From an uncultured Flavobacteriaceae bacterium (GTDB lineage: Bacteria > Bacteroidota > Bacteroidia > Flavobacteriales > Flavobacteriaceae), in contig CAKUPQ010000002.1 in assembly GCA_934675205.1 (NCBI GenBank), positions 620,001 to 684,000 of the forward strand: a stretch of DNA of 64,000 bases. Direction: 5' to 3'. How positions within the stretch are numbered: position 1 is the stretch's first letter; every line of letters begins with the position of its first letter. A program made the position numbers and the translations under genes. The notes under the pieces are model-generated. The model was not told where the DNA came from. It did no database searches and was given only the letters and a program-made list of their open reading frames with translations. Shown in pieces: positions 17,150 to 24,982 of the stretch.

Positions 17150-17623
17150 ATGAATTTGAGTGAAAAACAATTTGAAATTTTCAAAATCCTAAAGGATAAA
17201 GTCGAAAAAGAAGAGCAAAGAGCCATTGAATTCGGGAAACAGCTTAAAAATCAATTAGATGAAATGGTAAAAAGCGGAATTATTGACGATTATAATTTTG
17301 ATACAAATTTGATGTGTTTTACTTCTTCCAAAAAAGTAAACAAAAAATACAATGTGGAAGAAGGAGACCCGATTGCTGAATGTTTTTGGTATTTCTTGCC
17401 TAAAGAAGGATTAGAATTTTCAGATGGTTGGAACGAAAGTTATTTTACCAAAGGTACATTATTAGAAGATATGTATTTCGGATTTGCAATGCACTGCATT
17501 TGTTTTGACAGTAATTTAGCTACAGAAGATATTCTTGCGATTGATAGTGTTTGGATTGATATAAAAGTAGATTATCAGTTTTATACTAAAGATGAATCTG
17601 AAAAAAACTCTTTGGAGAAATGA
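17150..17623 (+). CDS. Hypothetical protein, 157 residues, under island promoter
   Basis: Starts MNLSEKQFEIFKILKDKVEK with a charged N-terminal helix (to about residue 45, DEMVKSGIIDDYNFD), then an alpha/beta region with EGDPIAECFWYFLPKEGLEF, SYFTKGTLLEDMYFG and a Cys-rich CICFDSN. It ends with many charged residues. No family recognised; no signal or membrane segment. It is transcribed from a promoter identical in design to that of the WYL and cREC genes and precedes the Asp-box mini-protein, which probably shares its transcript. Role unknown; association with the SLOG operon across the divergent promoter is the best clue. Confidence 0.65.
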   Translation: MNLSEKQFEIFKILKDKVEKEEQRAIEFGKQLKNQLDEMVKSGIIDDYNFDTNLMCFTSSKKVNKKYNVEEGDPIAECFWYFLPKEGLEFSDGWNESYFTKGTLLEDMYFGFAMHCICFDSNLATEDILAIDSVWIDIKVDYQFYTKDESEKNSLEK

Positions 17624-17669
17624 TATCCGATTTGGAAATGTAAATATTCATAAACAAAAAAATAAAATT

Positions 17670-17900
17670 ATGGCACAAATTGTAAACAGAGGAAAAGAAC
17701 TTGTTCGTATTAACCCGAAAAATGCACACAAAATAGAATATTCTACCAATGACGGAAGAAGTTGGACAGGTCGTTATTTTGGGAGTGCTTGTGGAGATTT
17801 TCAGGAATTGATAAGTAATGGAAACGAAATATTAGCAACCACCTCCAAAGGGTTGTATTATTCTAAAAATGAAGGACGAGCTTGGATTAAAAGGAATTAA
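17670..17900 (+). CDS. Tiny Asp-box repeat protein, 76 residues
   Basis: Start at ATG 17670 (MAQIVNRGKELVRINPKNAH); a longer in-frame ATG at 17592 overlaps the preceding gene and lacks conserved character. Two Asp-box motifs, S-x-(N/D)-x-G-x-x-W, are visible: STNDGRSW (about residues 28-35) and SKNEGRAW (about 66-73), separated by a GDFQELISNGNEILATTSKG strand segment. Asp-boxes mark turns in beta-propeller blades, so this is about two blades. It likely follows the 17150 gene on one transcript. Like the 100-residue protein at 14253 it is a cytosolic blade-repeat mini-protein in the same island. Function not recognised. Confidence 0.7.
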   Translation: MAQIVNRGKELVRINPKNAHKIEYSTNDGRSWTGRYFGSACGDFQELISNGNEILATTSKGLYYSKNEGRAWIKRN

Positions 17901-17936
17901 ATTTGGTATATTTGAGGAAATAAAAAAAATACACTT

Positions 17937-18668
17937 ATGAATAAGTTAGAATTAGAAAATAGAATTAAAGAAATTGACGAAGAAATTAGTAAAATAGTTT
18001 ATCAAGGAAGAAAGGCTATTCACGATGGAATTGTTGATGTAGATGGATACTTGAATAGCGATTTAAAAATAATGTGGATTTTAAAAGAAGTCAATAGTGA
18101 TAGTGATGAGGGAGAATGGGATATGAGAGATTTGTTCAAAGACTTCAAAGATGAAACAACTAATACAGGAATAAAAAAAGGTTGGGGAGGAACATATCTT
18201 CCCTTAATTTATACAACGTATGGTATTATAAATAATTTAAAATGGAATGATATTCCATATATTTTTGATGATTATAATGTCGTTGAAACATTAAAAAAAG
18301 TTGCAATTGTAAATTTAAAAAAAGTATCAGGTTTAGCTCAAGCTGATGCTTCTGAACTACAATCTTTTCATAAAGAATTTGGAAACATTCTGAAAAAACA
18401 AATAGAATATTATCAGCCAAATGTAATATTATGTGGAGGAACGGGAGAGTTTTTAGATGAACTATTTTTAGATTTATTTAAAGAGAAATATATTGAGAAT
18501 CAAGATGAAAAATCAAAAACAATATTCTATAAATATGATAATGCTATTATTGCGTATGCTTATCACCCAAGTTATGTGAAAAGAAAGGGAAGTAATTTTG
18601 AAGAAGAATATTGTAATTCTATAATTAACAATGTTTTGGAGTGGAAAAATCAAGACTTGAAAAAATGA
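17937..18668 (+). CDS. Uracil-DNA glycosylase superfamily-like protein (divergent)
   Basis: 243 residues. Features that resemble the UDG fold are KIMWILKEVNSD early (position of the first active-site motif), PNVILCGGTG in the middle and IIAYAYHPSYVKR near the C-terminus, which is like the HPS motif II. The catalytic Asp/Asn of motif I is not obvious, so activity as a glycosylase is uncertain; it may recognise a modified base or nucleotide instead. A -7 element TATATTTG lies at 17907-17914 with TTG at 17882, giving it a promoter without the island operator. A terminator follows at 18686. This assignment rests on a few motifs and should be treated as tentative. Confidence 0.45.
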   Translation: MNKLELENRIKEIDEEISKIVYQGRKAIHDGIVDVDGYLNSDLKIMWILKEVNSDSDEGEWDMRDLFKDFKDETTNTGIKKGWGGTYLPLIYTTYGIINNLKWNDIPYIFDDYNVVETLKKVAIVNLKKVSGLAQADASELQSFHKEFGNILKKQIEYYQPNVILCGGTGEFLDELFLDLFKEKYIENQDEKSKTIFYKYDNAIIAYAYHPSYVKRKGSNFEEEYCNSIINNVLEWKNQDLKK

Positions 18669-18685
18669 TGAAACATTAAAACTTC

Positions 18686-18720
18686 AATCCCGAAACCTAA
18701 AAATTTTCGGGATTTCTTGT
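18686..18720 (+). terminator. Intrinsic terminator after the UDG-like gene
   Basis: AATCCCGAAA at 18686-18695 pairs with TTTCGGGATT at 18705-18714; the downstream sequence is T-rich (TCTTGTTTTTC). Confidence 0.7.
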
Positions 18721-18728
18721 TTTTCAAA

Positions 18729-18763
18729 ACGACATAGTTTGACTTTTTCGGGTTTTAGATTTG
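18729..18763 (+). promoter_or_regulatory. Island promoter driving the UVR-cREC gene
   Basis: ACGACATAGTTTGAC starts at 18729 and TAGATTTG at 18756, 27 bp apart; ATG at 18781. The block ACGACATAGTTTG is identical to the one at 17099. Confidence 0.65.
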
Positions 18764-18780
18764 CAGGAAAACAAAAACAT

Positions 18781-19365
18781 ATGAATTACAAACTACAACT
18801 TCTGCAAAAAGAGTGGGAACTCGAACATATCAGAGAGAAAAAAACACAGGCTCTCCAAAATATGAAATACGAAAAAGCGGCTCGTTTAAGAGATATTGAA
18901 AAACAGTTGGAGCAGTCTGTTTCGGAAACAGTCAAAAGTCTTAAAAATTATTTCAACCATACGGTAATGACTGACAAAAACTATCACGAGTTAGAAGAAA
19001 TAAGTAAAATCATATATTATTACGGACAGGACAAAAATCCTCTTTTGATAAGTAAAATTGAAGAGAAAAAAGTACTTTTATATCTTGATGACCTTCGTTC
19101 TGCTCCTGAAAAATTTGTTTTAGTTAAGAATTATGAAGAATTTACAGTATTTATTTTACAAAACGGATTACCTGATTTTATCTCGTTCGACCACGATTTG
19201 GGTTTAGAAGAAAGCGGTTTTGACTGTGCTAAATGGTTAGTAAATTATTGTTTAGATTATCAGAAAAAATTACCCGAATTTGTGGTTCATAGTAAAAATC
19301 CTGTAGGAAAAGAAAACATTGAAAGTTTGTTGAATCATTTTAAAAAGACACAAAATGATTATTAA
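18781..19365 (+). CDS. UVR-motif plus cyclic-phosphate-processing receiver (cREC) domain protein
   Basis: 194 residues from ATG 18781; the upstream in-frame start would lie inside the promoter. Residues about 10-65 form a charged coiled coil with MKYEKAARLRDIEKQLEQ, the UvrB/UvrC-type UVR motif. The C-terminal half is a receiver-like domain: VLLYLDDLRSAPEKFVLV, LPDFISFDHDLGLEESGFDC and FVVHSKNPVGKENIESLL. The DD, FDHDLG and HS/N motifs match the domain described as a cyclic-phosphate processing receiver, predicted to act on 2',3'-cyclic phosphate ends or cyclic nucleotides. Its own promoter carries the WYL operator. Likely an RNA- or nucleotide-processing effector of the island; biochemical function is inferred from the domain family. 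Confidence 0.75.
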   Translation: MNYKLQLLQKEWELEHIREKKTQALQNMKYEKAARLRDIEKQLEQSVSETVKSLKNYFNHTVMTDKNYHELEEISKIIYYYGQDKNPLLISKIEEKKVLLYLDDLRSAPEKFVLVKNYEEFTVFILQNGLPDFISFDHDLGLEESGFDCAKWLVNYCLDYQKKLPEFVVHSKNPVGKENIESLLNHFKKTQNDY

Positions 19366-19442
19366 CCACAAAGACAAAACCTTATCTGTCTTTTCCAAAT
19401 AAAATTTGTTATCTTCGTACTTATAAGCTATTGAATATAAAA

Positions 19443-19994
19443 ATGAAACTCTCGCAAGACCAGCAATCCAAACTTCTTAAAACTTTAAAAACCCGTTTTG
19501 AGAAGAATATGAATCGTCATCCGGGTTTGGATTGGAATAAAATTCAATCTAAACTGGAATCAAATCCCGATAAATTATTAATACTTCTTAAAATGGAAGA
19601 AACCGAAGGAGAGCCTGATGTAATTGATTATAATAAAGATTCAGATGAATATATCTTTTGCGATTGTTCTCCCGAAAGTCCGAAAGGAAGACGAAGTATT
19701 TGTTACGACAGACAGGCATTGGATTCCCGAAAAGAACACAAACCGAAAAACAGTGCTTTGGATTTAGCCAACGAAATCGGAATCGAAATATTAGATGAAA
19801 ATCAATATCGAAAATTACAAGAATTAGAAAAATTCGATACAAAAACTTCGAGTTGGATAAAAACTCCCGATAATATCCGAAAATTAGGAGGAGCTTTGTT
19901 TTGTGATTTCCGTTACGGAACGGTTTTTACCTATCACAACGGAGCCGAATCATATTATGGAGCTAGAGGTTTTAGAGGAATTTTAAAAATTTAA
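19443..19994 (+). CDS. DUF4256 family protein
   Basis: 183 residues from ATG 19443. Recognised by the N-terminal TLKTRFEKNMNRHPGLDWNK, the central IFCDCSPESPKGRRSICYDR and the C-terminal ALFCDFRYGTVFTYHNGAES and RGFRGIL blocks of DUF4256. Soluble, function unknown. TATCTTCG at 19410-19417 is a plausible -7 element with one mismatch; no island operator is present, so it probably marks the right border of the island. It converges on the CDF transporter with a 2-bp gap. Confidence 0.85.
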   Translation: MKLSQDQQSKLLKTLKTRFEKNMNRHPGLDWNKIQSKLESNPDKLLILLKMEETEGEPDVIDYNKDSDEYIFCDCSPESPKGRRSICYDRQALDSRKEHKPKNSALDLANEIGIEILDENQYRKLQELEKFDTKTSSWIKTPDNIRKLGGALFCDFRYGTVFTYHNGAESYYGARGFRGILKI

Positions 19995-19996
19995 AT

Positions 19997-20881
19997 CTAT
20001 AACCTGACAGAACTTGGTTCAATATGAACCAAAACATTTGCTATTTCGGGGAATTCGTGTAGTAAATAATCTTTCAGATTATGGGAAATTTCGTGTCCTT
20101 CCCGAACAGAAATATCGGCATCTACGATAGCGTGTAAATCCACTTGATATTTCATTCCCACTTTTCGGACAAAGCATTTTTCGATAGCAATTATTCCCTC
20201 CACCTCAACCGATTTTTGTCGGATTGTTTCAATCAAACCGGAATACATATTTTCGTCCATAATTTCCCCCAAAGCAGGACGGAAAATACGATAACAATTA
20301 TACAAAATCAATGCTGATGAAAACAAAGCGGCCCAATCATCAGCCGATTCAAAGCCCTCTCCCATTACCAAAGCAATCGTAATTCCGATAAATGCAGCAA
20401 CCGATGTTATCGCATCACTTCGATGATGCCACGCATCTGCTTTGAGCGAGGAGGAACTGATTTCTCTGCTTTTACGTATTACAATCCTATACGAAATTTC
20501 TTTCCATAAGATAATAATTCCCAAAACGATAAGTGTCCACGATTTAGGAGGCTCGTGAGGATTCTGAATGTTTTTTATACTTTCCGTAGCAATAACAAAA
20601 GCGGAAATAACCAAAAATCCGACAACCAAAAACGTAATCAGAGGTTCTATCCTGCCGTGTCCGTATGGGTGATTTTCGTCAGCAGGACGGTTGGCATACT
20701 TAAAGCCCAATAAAACCAAAACCGAAGAAAAAGTATCCGTAGCCGATTCGATAGCATCAGCAATCAGTGCATAAGAATTTCCAAAAAATCCTGCCAAATA
20801 TTTACAGACAGCGAGGAGTAAATTTCCAAAAATGCTGAAATAAACCGTTTTTATGGCTTTTTGTTCGTGGTTATGGGGCAC
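19997..20881 (-). CDS. Cation diffusion facilitator (CDF) family transporter
   Basis: 294 residues. Six membrane segments followed by a cytoplasmic domain. Metal-site motifs are in TM2 (ALIADAIESATD) and TM5 (KADAWHHRSDAITS, the HxxxD site). HPYGHGRIEP links TM3. The C-terminal domain (GMKYQVDLHAIVDADISVREGHEISHNL) is the CDF dimerisation fold. Exports divalent metals, most often Zn, Fe, Mn or Co, in exchange for protons. The metal cannot be assigned from sequence. A palindromic intergenic repeat sits immediately upstream. Confidence 0.92.
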   Translation of the reverse strand: MPHNHEQKAIKTVYFSIFGNLLLAVCKYLAGFFGNSYALIADAIESATDTFSSVLVLLGFKYANRPADENHPYGHGRIEPLITFLVVGFLVISAFVIATESIKNIQNPHEPPKSWTLIVLGIIILWKEISYRIVIRKSREISSSSLKADAWHHRSDAITSVAAFIGITIALVMGEGFESADDWAALFSSALILYNCYRIFRPALGEIMDENMYSGLIETIRQKSVEVEGIIAIEKCFVRKVGMKYQVDLHAIVDADISVREGHEISHNLKDYLLHEFPEIANVLVHIEPSSVRL

Positions 20882-20911
20882 TTGATAGCTGTTTAAATTT
20901 ATTTTGAATCT

Positions 20912-21010
20912 TTTTTAGCCACACATTAAAGGATTTTACAGATTTTTTTTCTGAAAAATCCTTTTAATCCCTGACTGCCGTCAGGCAGGTGTGTAATCTG
21001 TGGCTAAAAA
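20912..21010. repeat. Long-armed intergenic palindrome (CACAGAT family)
   Basis: TTTTTAGCCACACATTA (20912-20928) is mirrored at 20994-21010 with one mismatch; inner arms AAAGGATTTT (20928-20937) and AAAATCCTTT (20956-20965) also pair, and a GC-rich CTGACTGCCGTCAGGCAG lies inside. Located between two co-oriented genes. The outer arm resembles the palindrome at 40948-41035. Confidence 0.6.
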
Positions 21011-21023
21011 TAAATTTTAAAGT

Positions 21024-21728
21024 CTATTTATTATCCTGCATCGCAAAAACCCTTTTGAGCAAATCCGAAGTTCTTGCATTCAGGTCAGTTCTGATGTTTT
21101 TTTCCTCAACAGAAATCATCGTAAAAACTCCTTCCATTGCTTTGTTGGTTACATAATCCGTCAAATCAGGGTTTACTTTATTAACAAGCGGAATCTGATT
21201 ATATCGGGTAATAATATCCGTCCAGACTTTGTTTGCTCCCACTTTATTAAACGAATTACTCACTACAGGGCTAAATTTAGAATACAAAGCATTTGAAGTT
21301 GTATTTTGCAAATAATTCGTAGCAGCATTATCTGTTCCCATCAAGATATTTTTGGCATCGTTAAAGCTCATTCCCTTGATAGCATCAACAAAAATCGGAG
21401 TTGCTTCTTTTACCGCATCTTCCGCAGCTCTGTTTAACACTTTCAATCCCTCATCAGCCAAAGAAGAAAGACCAATATCACGAAGTGTTTTATCTACTTT
21501 TTGTAATTCTTGCGGTAACAAGATTTTAACCATTTCATTTTTAAAAAATCCGTCTGTTGCTGTCAGCTTGGTTACTTGTTTAGAAATTCCATTGTTCAGA
21601 GCTTCTTTAAGTCCGTTGCTTATATCGAGTGTTCCTGTTGTTGTTTGGGGCATTTGGTCTGCAATCTGTTGTAATTCAGCACAACTGATAAACGGTAATA
21701 CAAATAAAAATGTTAGGATTTTTTTCAT
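21024..21728 (-). CDS. DUF4197 family lipoprotein
   Basis: 234 residues with a lipoprotein signal peptide (MKKILTFLFVLPFISC, lipobox Cys at residue 16). The mature part is alpha-helical and follows the DUF4197 pattern: LDISNGLKEALNNGISKQV near residue 40, FLKNEMVKILLP-like, and AVKEATPIFVDAIKGMSFND, ending KAMEGVFTMISVEEKNIR. Predicted to be anchored in the cell envelope; function unknown. It is transcribed toward the CDF gene, with a palindrome between them. Confidence 0.88.
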   Translation of the reverse strand: MKKILTFLFVLPFISCAELQQIADQMPQTTTGTLDISNGLKEALNNGISKQVTKLTATDGFFKNEMVKILLPQELQKVDKTLRDIGLSSLADEGLKVLNRAAEDAVKEATPIFVDAIKGMSFNDAKNILMGTDNAATNYLQNTTSNALYSKFSPVVSNSFNKVGANKVWTDIITRYNQIPLVNKVNPDLTDYVTNKAMEGVFTMISVEEKNIRTDLNARTSDLLKRVFAMQDNK

Positions 21729-21782
21729 TTCAATTATGATTTTATGATTAAAACTTTAATGGAGTAAATCTACAAAAAATTA

Positions 21783-22226
21783 TCAAACATTCGTTTCTAA
21801 ATCTCGGATATAATCTTCATATTCGTAGAAAAATCGCTCGAAAGCGTCCATTTTTTCGTAGAAAAAACCGAAGATTTCTTTCCAATTTGCTCTGTTGTGA
21901 AAACTAATTCGGTCTTTTTCGATCCATATTTTTGAAATCTCTTTTCCGTTGCTCAATACAAAATGTTCATCAAACAATACATTAGGCAAAAATTCTTCTT
22001 CCAAAATCGCTTTTAGGGATTCTATTTTCTGAAAGTAAATTTTCCGAAGTTCCAAATCTTTGTTTTCGATAGCCAAAAGCACTTCAACACGCTTATTATC
22101 AATATAAAACTTAAAGGAAAAATCTTTGATTTTTGTATCATACAACAACCATTTTCTCGGATATTCTTCCGAAAAAGTTGTCCAAAATTCTTTTTTTAAC
22201 TCACGAACCTCTTCTTTGCTATACAT
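21783..22226 (-). CDS. DUF4268 domain protein
   Basis: 147 residues. The pattern EFWTTFSEEYPRKWLLYDTK...FKFYIDNKRVEVLLAIE with KIYFQKIESLKAILE and ISKIWIEKDRISFHNRANW is that of DUF4268, a domain also found at the C-terminus of PD-(D/E)XK-like proteins. Here it stands alone. Cytosolic; function unknown. Divergent from the Nudix gene with a long palindrome in between. Confidence 0.8.
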   Translation of the reverse strand: MYSKEEVRELKKEFWTTFSEEYPRKWLLYDTKIKDFSFKFYIDNKRVEVLLAIENKDLELRKIYFQKIESLKAILEEEFLPNVLFDEHFVLSNGKEISKIWIEKDRISFHNRANWKEIFGFFYEKMDAFERFFYEYEDYIRDLETNV

Positions 22227-22253
22227 TTTTTTCTACTTTTATAAAATTAAATA

Positions 22254-22333
22254 GAACGCAGATGACACAGATTTTTATGATAATATATGATTTTTATCTG
22301 TGTAAATCAACCTAATCTGTGTCATCTGCGTTC
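22254..22333. repeat. Intergenic palindrome with perfect 20-bp arms
   Basis: GAACGCAGATGACACAGATT at 22254-22273 is exactly mirrored at 22314-22333. Located in the divergent region between the DUF4268 and Nudix genes. Contains the CACAGAT word shared with other intergenic elements in the window. Confidence 0.75.
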
Positions 22334-22351
22334 CATAATTAAAACCGAACT

Positions 22352-22984
22352 ATGAATTTTGACCTATTTCTGAATAACGTACCAAAAATACAAAAAGCTC
22401 CTCTATTAGCTTCGGAATCTCATCTAAAAATGGCTCCTATGGACAGAATCAAGATGATGAAATTATGGGATTATTCCGACTTAAACCCGAAAAAAGCAGG
22501 AGTTTTAGCTTTGTTTTACCCCAAAAAATCAGAAACTTTTTTGGTTCTGATAGTTCGTACTTCTCGAGGTATCCATTCTTCTCAAGTCGCTTTTCCGGGA
22601 GGAAAATTTGAAGAACAAGACAGAGATTTATCGCACACAGCCGTTCGGGAAACCGAAGAAGAAATCGGAATTTCGCAACAGAAAATCAAATTAGTAACTC
22701 ATTTATCCGAAATATACGTTCCTCCGAGTAATTTTTTGGTACATCCGTTTATCGGACATTTGGATTTTGAACCAAAATTCATTCTTCAGGAAGATGAAGT
22801 TTCGGGTATAATCGAAGTTTCTCTAAACGATTTTATGAACACAAAAATCGTAACCCATAATGTCAAAGCAAGTTACAGTGAGTTTATGGGAGTTCCTGCC
22901 TTTACGCTTAACAACAAAATAGTGTGGGGAGCTACCGCAATGATTCTAAGTGAGTTAAAAGATGTGCTAATGAAAAGTTTATAA
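22352..22984 (+). CDS. CoA pyrophosphatase, Nudix hydrolase
   Basis: 210 residues. The Nudix box is GGKFEEQDRDLSHTAVRETEEEIGI with all glutamates in place; it follows the UPF0035-type motif VRTSRGIHSSQVAFPGG, which marks hydrolases of CoA and its derivatives (releasing 3',5'-ADP and phosphopantetheine). Later LSEIYVPPSNFLVHPFIG matches the same subfamily. Cytosolic, monocistronic, ended by a strong terminator. The CoA substrate is inferred from the subfamily motif. Confidence 0.88.
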   Translation: MNFDLFLNNVPKIQKAPLLASESHLKMAPMDRIKMMKLWDYSDLNPKKAGVLALFYPKKSETFLVLIVRTSRGIHSSQVAFPGGKFEEQDRDLSHTAVRETEEEIGISQQKIKLVTHLSEIYVPPSNFLVHPFIGHLDFEPKFILQEDEVSGIIEVSLNDFMNTKIVTHNVKASYSEFMGVPAFTLNNKIVWGATAMILSELKDVLMKSL

Positions 22985-22985
22985 A

Positions 22986-23012
22986 AAAACGAGGGAAATT
23001 CCCTCGTTTTTT
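22986..23012. terminator. Bidirectional intrinsic terminator
   Basis: AAAACGAGGGA and TCCCTCGTTTT form a perfect 11-bp stem with a 3-base loop between convergent genes (Nudix and E2 subunit); A and T runs flank it on both sides. Confidence 0.9.
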
Positions 23013-23031
23013 AATACTATTTAATTAAAGA

Positions 23032-24342
23032 TTAAAAATCTCTATTAATATCCCAAGCCTCTAAATACTCTGCCACTCGTTTTACGAATTGTCCTCCTAA
23101 AGCTCCGTCCACTACTCTGTGGTCATAGCTGTGCGAAAGGAACATTTTCTGACGAATTCCTATAAAATCTCCTTCGGGAGTTTCGATAACGGCAGGTACT
23201 TTTCGGATAGCTCCAAGAGCTAAAATTCCTACTTGTGGCTGATTGATAATCGGTGTTCCGAATACACTTCCGAAAGTTCCGACATTCGTAACAGTATAAG
23301 TTCCTCCTTGTGTATCGTCCGGTTTTAGTTTTCCGATTCTTGCTCGGTTAGCCAAATCGTTTACTGCTTTTGCCATTCCGACTAAATTCAATTGGTCTGC
23401 ATTTCTGATAACCGGAACAATAAGATTTCCGTTCGGAAGTGCAGCTGCCATTCCGAGGTTAATATTTTTCTTTTTGATGATGTAATCTCCCTCAACCGAA
23501 ATATTGATAAGAGGAAAATCTTTTATGGCCTTCGCAACAGCCTCCATAAAAATCGGAGTAAACGTAAGTTTTTCTCCCTCACGTTTTTCAAAAGCATTTT
23601 TCACTTTATCCCTCCATTTTACGATGTTGGTCACATCAACCTCGATAAACGATTGCACGTGAGCCGAGGTCTGAACCGACTGAACCATATGATGCGAAAT
23701 CAGTTTACGCATTCTGTCCATTTCGATGATTTCGTCTTGTCCGTTTACCGATACTGGAACAGCTTGTTTTTCGGGTGTTGGTTGTTGCGTAGTAGTTGTC
23801 GGTTGTACAACAACAGGCTGAACAGCTTGTACAGGCTTTGAACCTCTATTTTTAATATAGTCTAAAATATCACTTTTAGTAACTCGTCCGTCTTTTCCTG
23901 TTCCTTTTATACTTTCCAATTCAGAAAGAGAAACTCCCTCCTCTTTGGCTATATTTTTAACCAATGGTGAAAAGAATTTATCCGAATCGGCAAAATTCGT
24001 TTCAACAGTCTGTTTGGCAACTTCTACGACTTTAGCCACTTCTGCTACTGCCTGAACGGGAGTTTCCTGCTTTGCAGGTTCAGAAGCAACTGCCCCCTCT
24101 CCTTCCGTTTCGATAATAGCAATAGTTTGCCCTACCTGAACCAAATCGTCTTTTTGGAACAACTTTTCTACCAATATTCCCGAAACTTCAGATGGAACTT
24201 CACTATCTACCTTATCGGTTGCGATTTCGAGTACCGTTTCGTCTGTTTCTATTTTATCTCCGACTTCTTTCAGCCAGTTTGTAATGGTTGCTTCTGCTAC
24301 ACTTTCCCCCATTTTTGGGAGTTTTAATTCAAATCGTGCCAT
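23032..24342 (-). CDS. 2-oxo acid dehydrogenase E2 component (dihydrolipoamide acyltransferase)
   Basis: 436 residues. A single N-terminal lipoyl domain carries the lipoylated lysine at position 44 (EIATDKVDSEV). An Ala/Pro/Gln linker leads to an E3/E1-binding domain (FFSPLVKNIAKEEGVSLSEL, GTGKDGRVTKSDILDYI). The acyltransferase domain ends with the catalytic SYDHRVVDGALGG. The lipoyl start MARFELKLPKMGESVAEATI and single domain look most like the branched-chain keto acid E2 used in Flavobacteriia, but pyruvate or 2-oxoglutarate E2 is not excluded. No E1 or E3 genes are nearby. Confidence 0.92.
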   Translation of the reverse strand: MARFELKLPKMGESVAEATITNWLKEVGDKIETDETVLEIATDKVDSEVPSEVSGILVEKLFQKDDLVQVGQTIAIIETEGEGAVASEPAKQETPVQAVAEVAKVVEVAKQTVETNFADSDKFFSPLVKNIAKEEGVSLSELESIKGTGKDGRVTKSDILDYIKNRGSKPVQAVQPVVVQPTTTTQQPTPEKQAVPVSVNGQDEIIEMDRMRKLISHHMVQSVQTSAHVQSFIEVDVTNIVKWRDKVKNAFEKREGEKLTFTPIFMEAVAKAIKDFPLINISVEGDYIIKKKNINLGMAAALPNGNLIVPVIRNADQLNLVGMAKAVNDLANRARIGKLKPDDTQGGTYTVTNVGTFGSVFGTPIINQPQVGILALGAIRKVPAVIETPEGDFIGIRQKMFLSHSYDHRVVDGALGGQFVKRVAEYLEAWDINRDF

Positions 24343-24420
24343 AAATATTTGTGCTATTTTACAGTTTGCGAATTTACGATTTTAATTTGATTTTTTTGCG
24401 AATAATCTAAAAATCATAAA

Positions 24421-24446
24421 AAAACCACTCCTTTGGGAGTGGTTTT
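24421..24446 (-). terminator. Terminator of the thrS-infC-rpmI-rplT operon
   Basis: CCACTCC and GGAGTGG pair around a 4-base loop, extended by A/T pairs; read on the minus strand the stem is followed by a T run. It lies 34 bp after the rplT stop codon. Confidence 0.8.
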
Positions 24447-24479
24447 TCGTATAAGATTAAGTAACGTTTGTTAGACGAA

Positions 24480-24824
24480 TTATTTTACTTTGTTTACAAT
24501 TGCTTCGAAAGCTTGTGGGTGGTTCATTGCTAAATCTGCAAGAACTTTACGATTAAGTTCGATTCCGTTTGCTTTAACTTTCCCCATAAACTGCGAGTAC
24601 GACATTCCGTGAAGTCTTGCACCTGCATTGATACGGGTAATCCATAAAGCTCTGAAATTTCTCTTTTTCTGCTTTCTGTCACGGTAAGCGTATTGCATCG
24701 CTTTTTCTACCGCATTTTTGGCAACTGTCCAAACATTTTTACGTCTTCCAAAGTATCCTTTGGCTTGTTTTAAAACTTTTTTTCTACGTGCTCTTTTAGC
24801 AACTGAATTTACTGATCTTGGCAT
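24480..24824 (-). CDS. rplT: 50S ribosomal protein L20
   Basis: 114 residues, the normal bacterial length. Basic N-terminal arm [20 protein letters not shown], followed by [20 protein letters not shown] and [20 protein letters not shown], all L20 signatures. Binds 23S rRNA early in large-subunit assembly, and in other bacteria represses the infC-rpmI-rplT transcript. Last gene of the operon. Confidence 0.98.
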   Translation of the reverse strand: MPRSVNSVAKRARRKKVLKQAKGYFGRRKNVWTVAKNAVEKAMQYAYRDRKQKKRNFRALWITRINAGARLHGMSYSQFMGKVKANGIELNRKVLADLAMNHPQAFEAIVNKVK

Positions 24825-24936
24825 AATTCTTTTTGTTTTTTTGTAAAAGGCGTTTCTGATGTTTCAAGAAATCTTATGTGCCTGTTACAGGGTTATTAAA
24901 TTGTTTTAACCAACTAATTGAGTTTTGAGTTCTTAG

Positions 24937-24975
24937 TTTTGAGTTTTGAGTTAACTTACAACTCAACACTCAACA
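24937..24975. repeat. Inverted repeat between rplT and rpmI
   Basis: TTTTGAGTTTTGAGTT (24937-24952) pairs with AACTCAACACTCAACA (24960-24975) at 14 of 16 positions, giving a hairpin in the rpmI-rplT spacer. Such a structure could influence rplT translation, or it may just be a flavobacterial intergenic repeat. Confidence 0.5.
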
Positions 24976-24982
24976 CTTAAAA

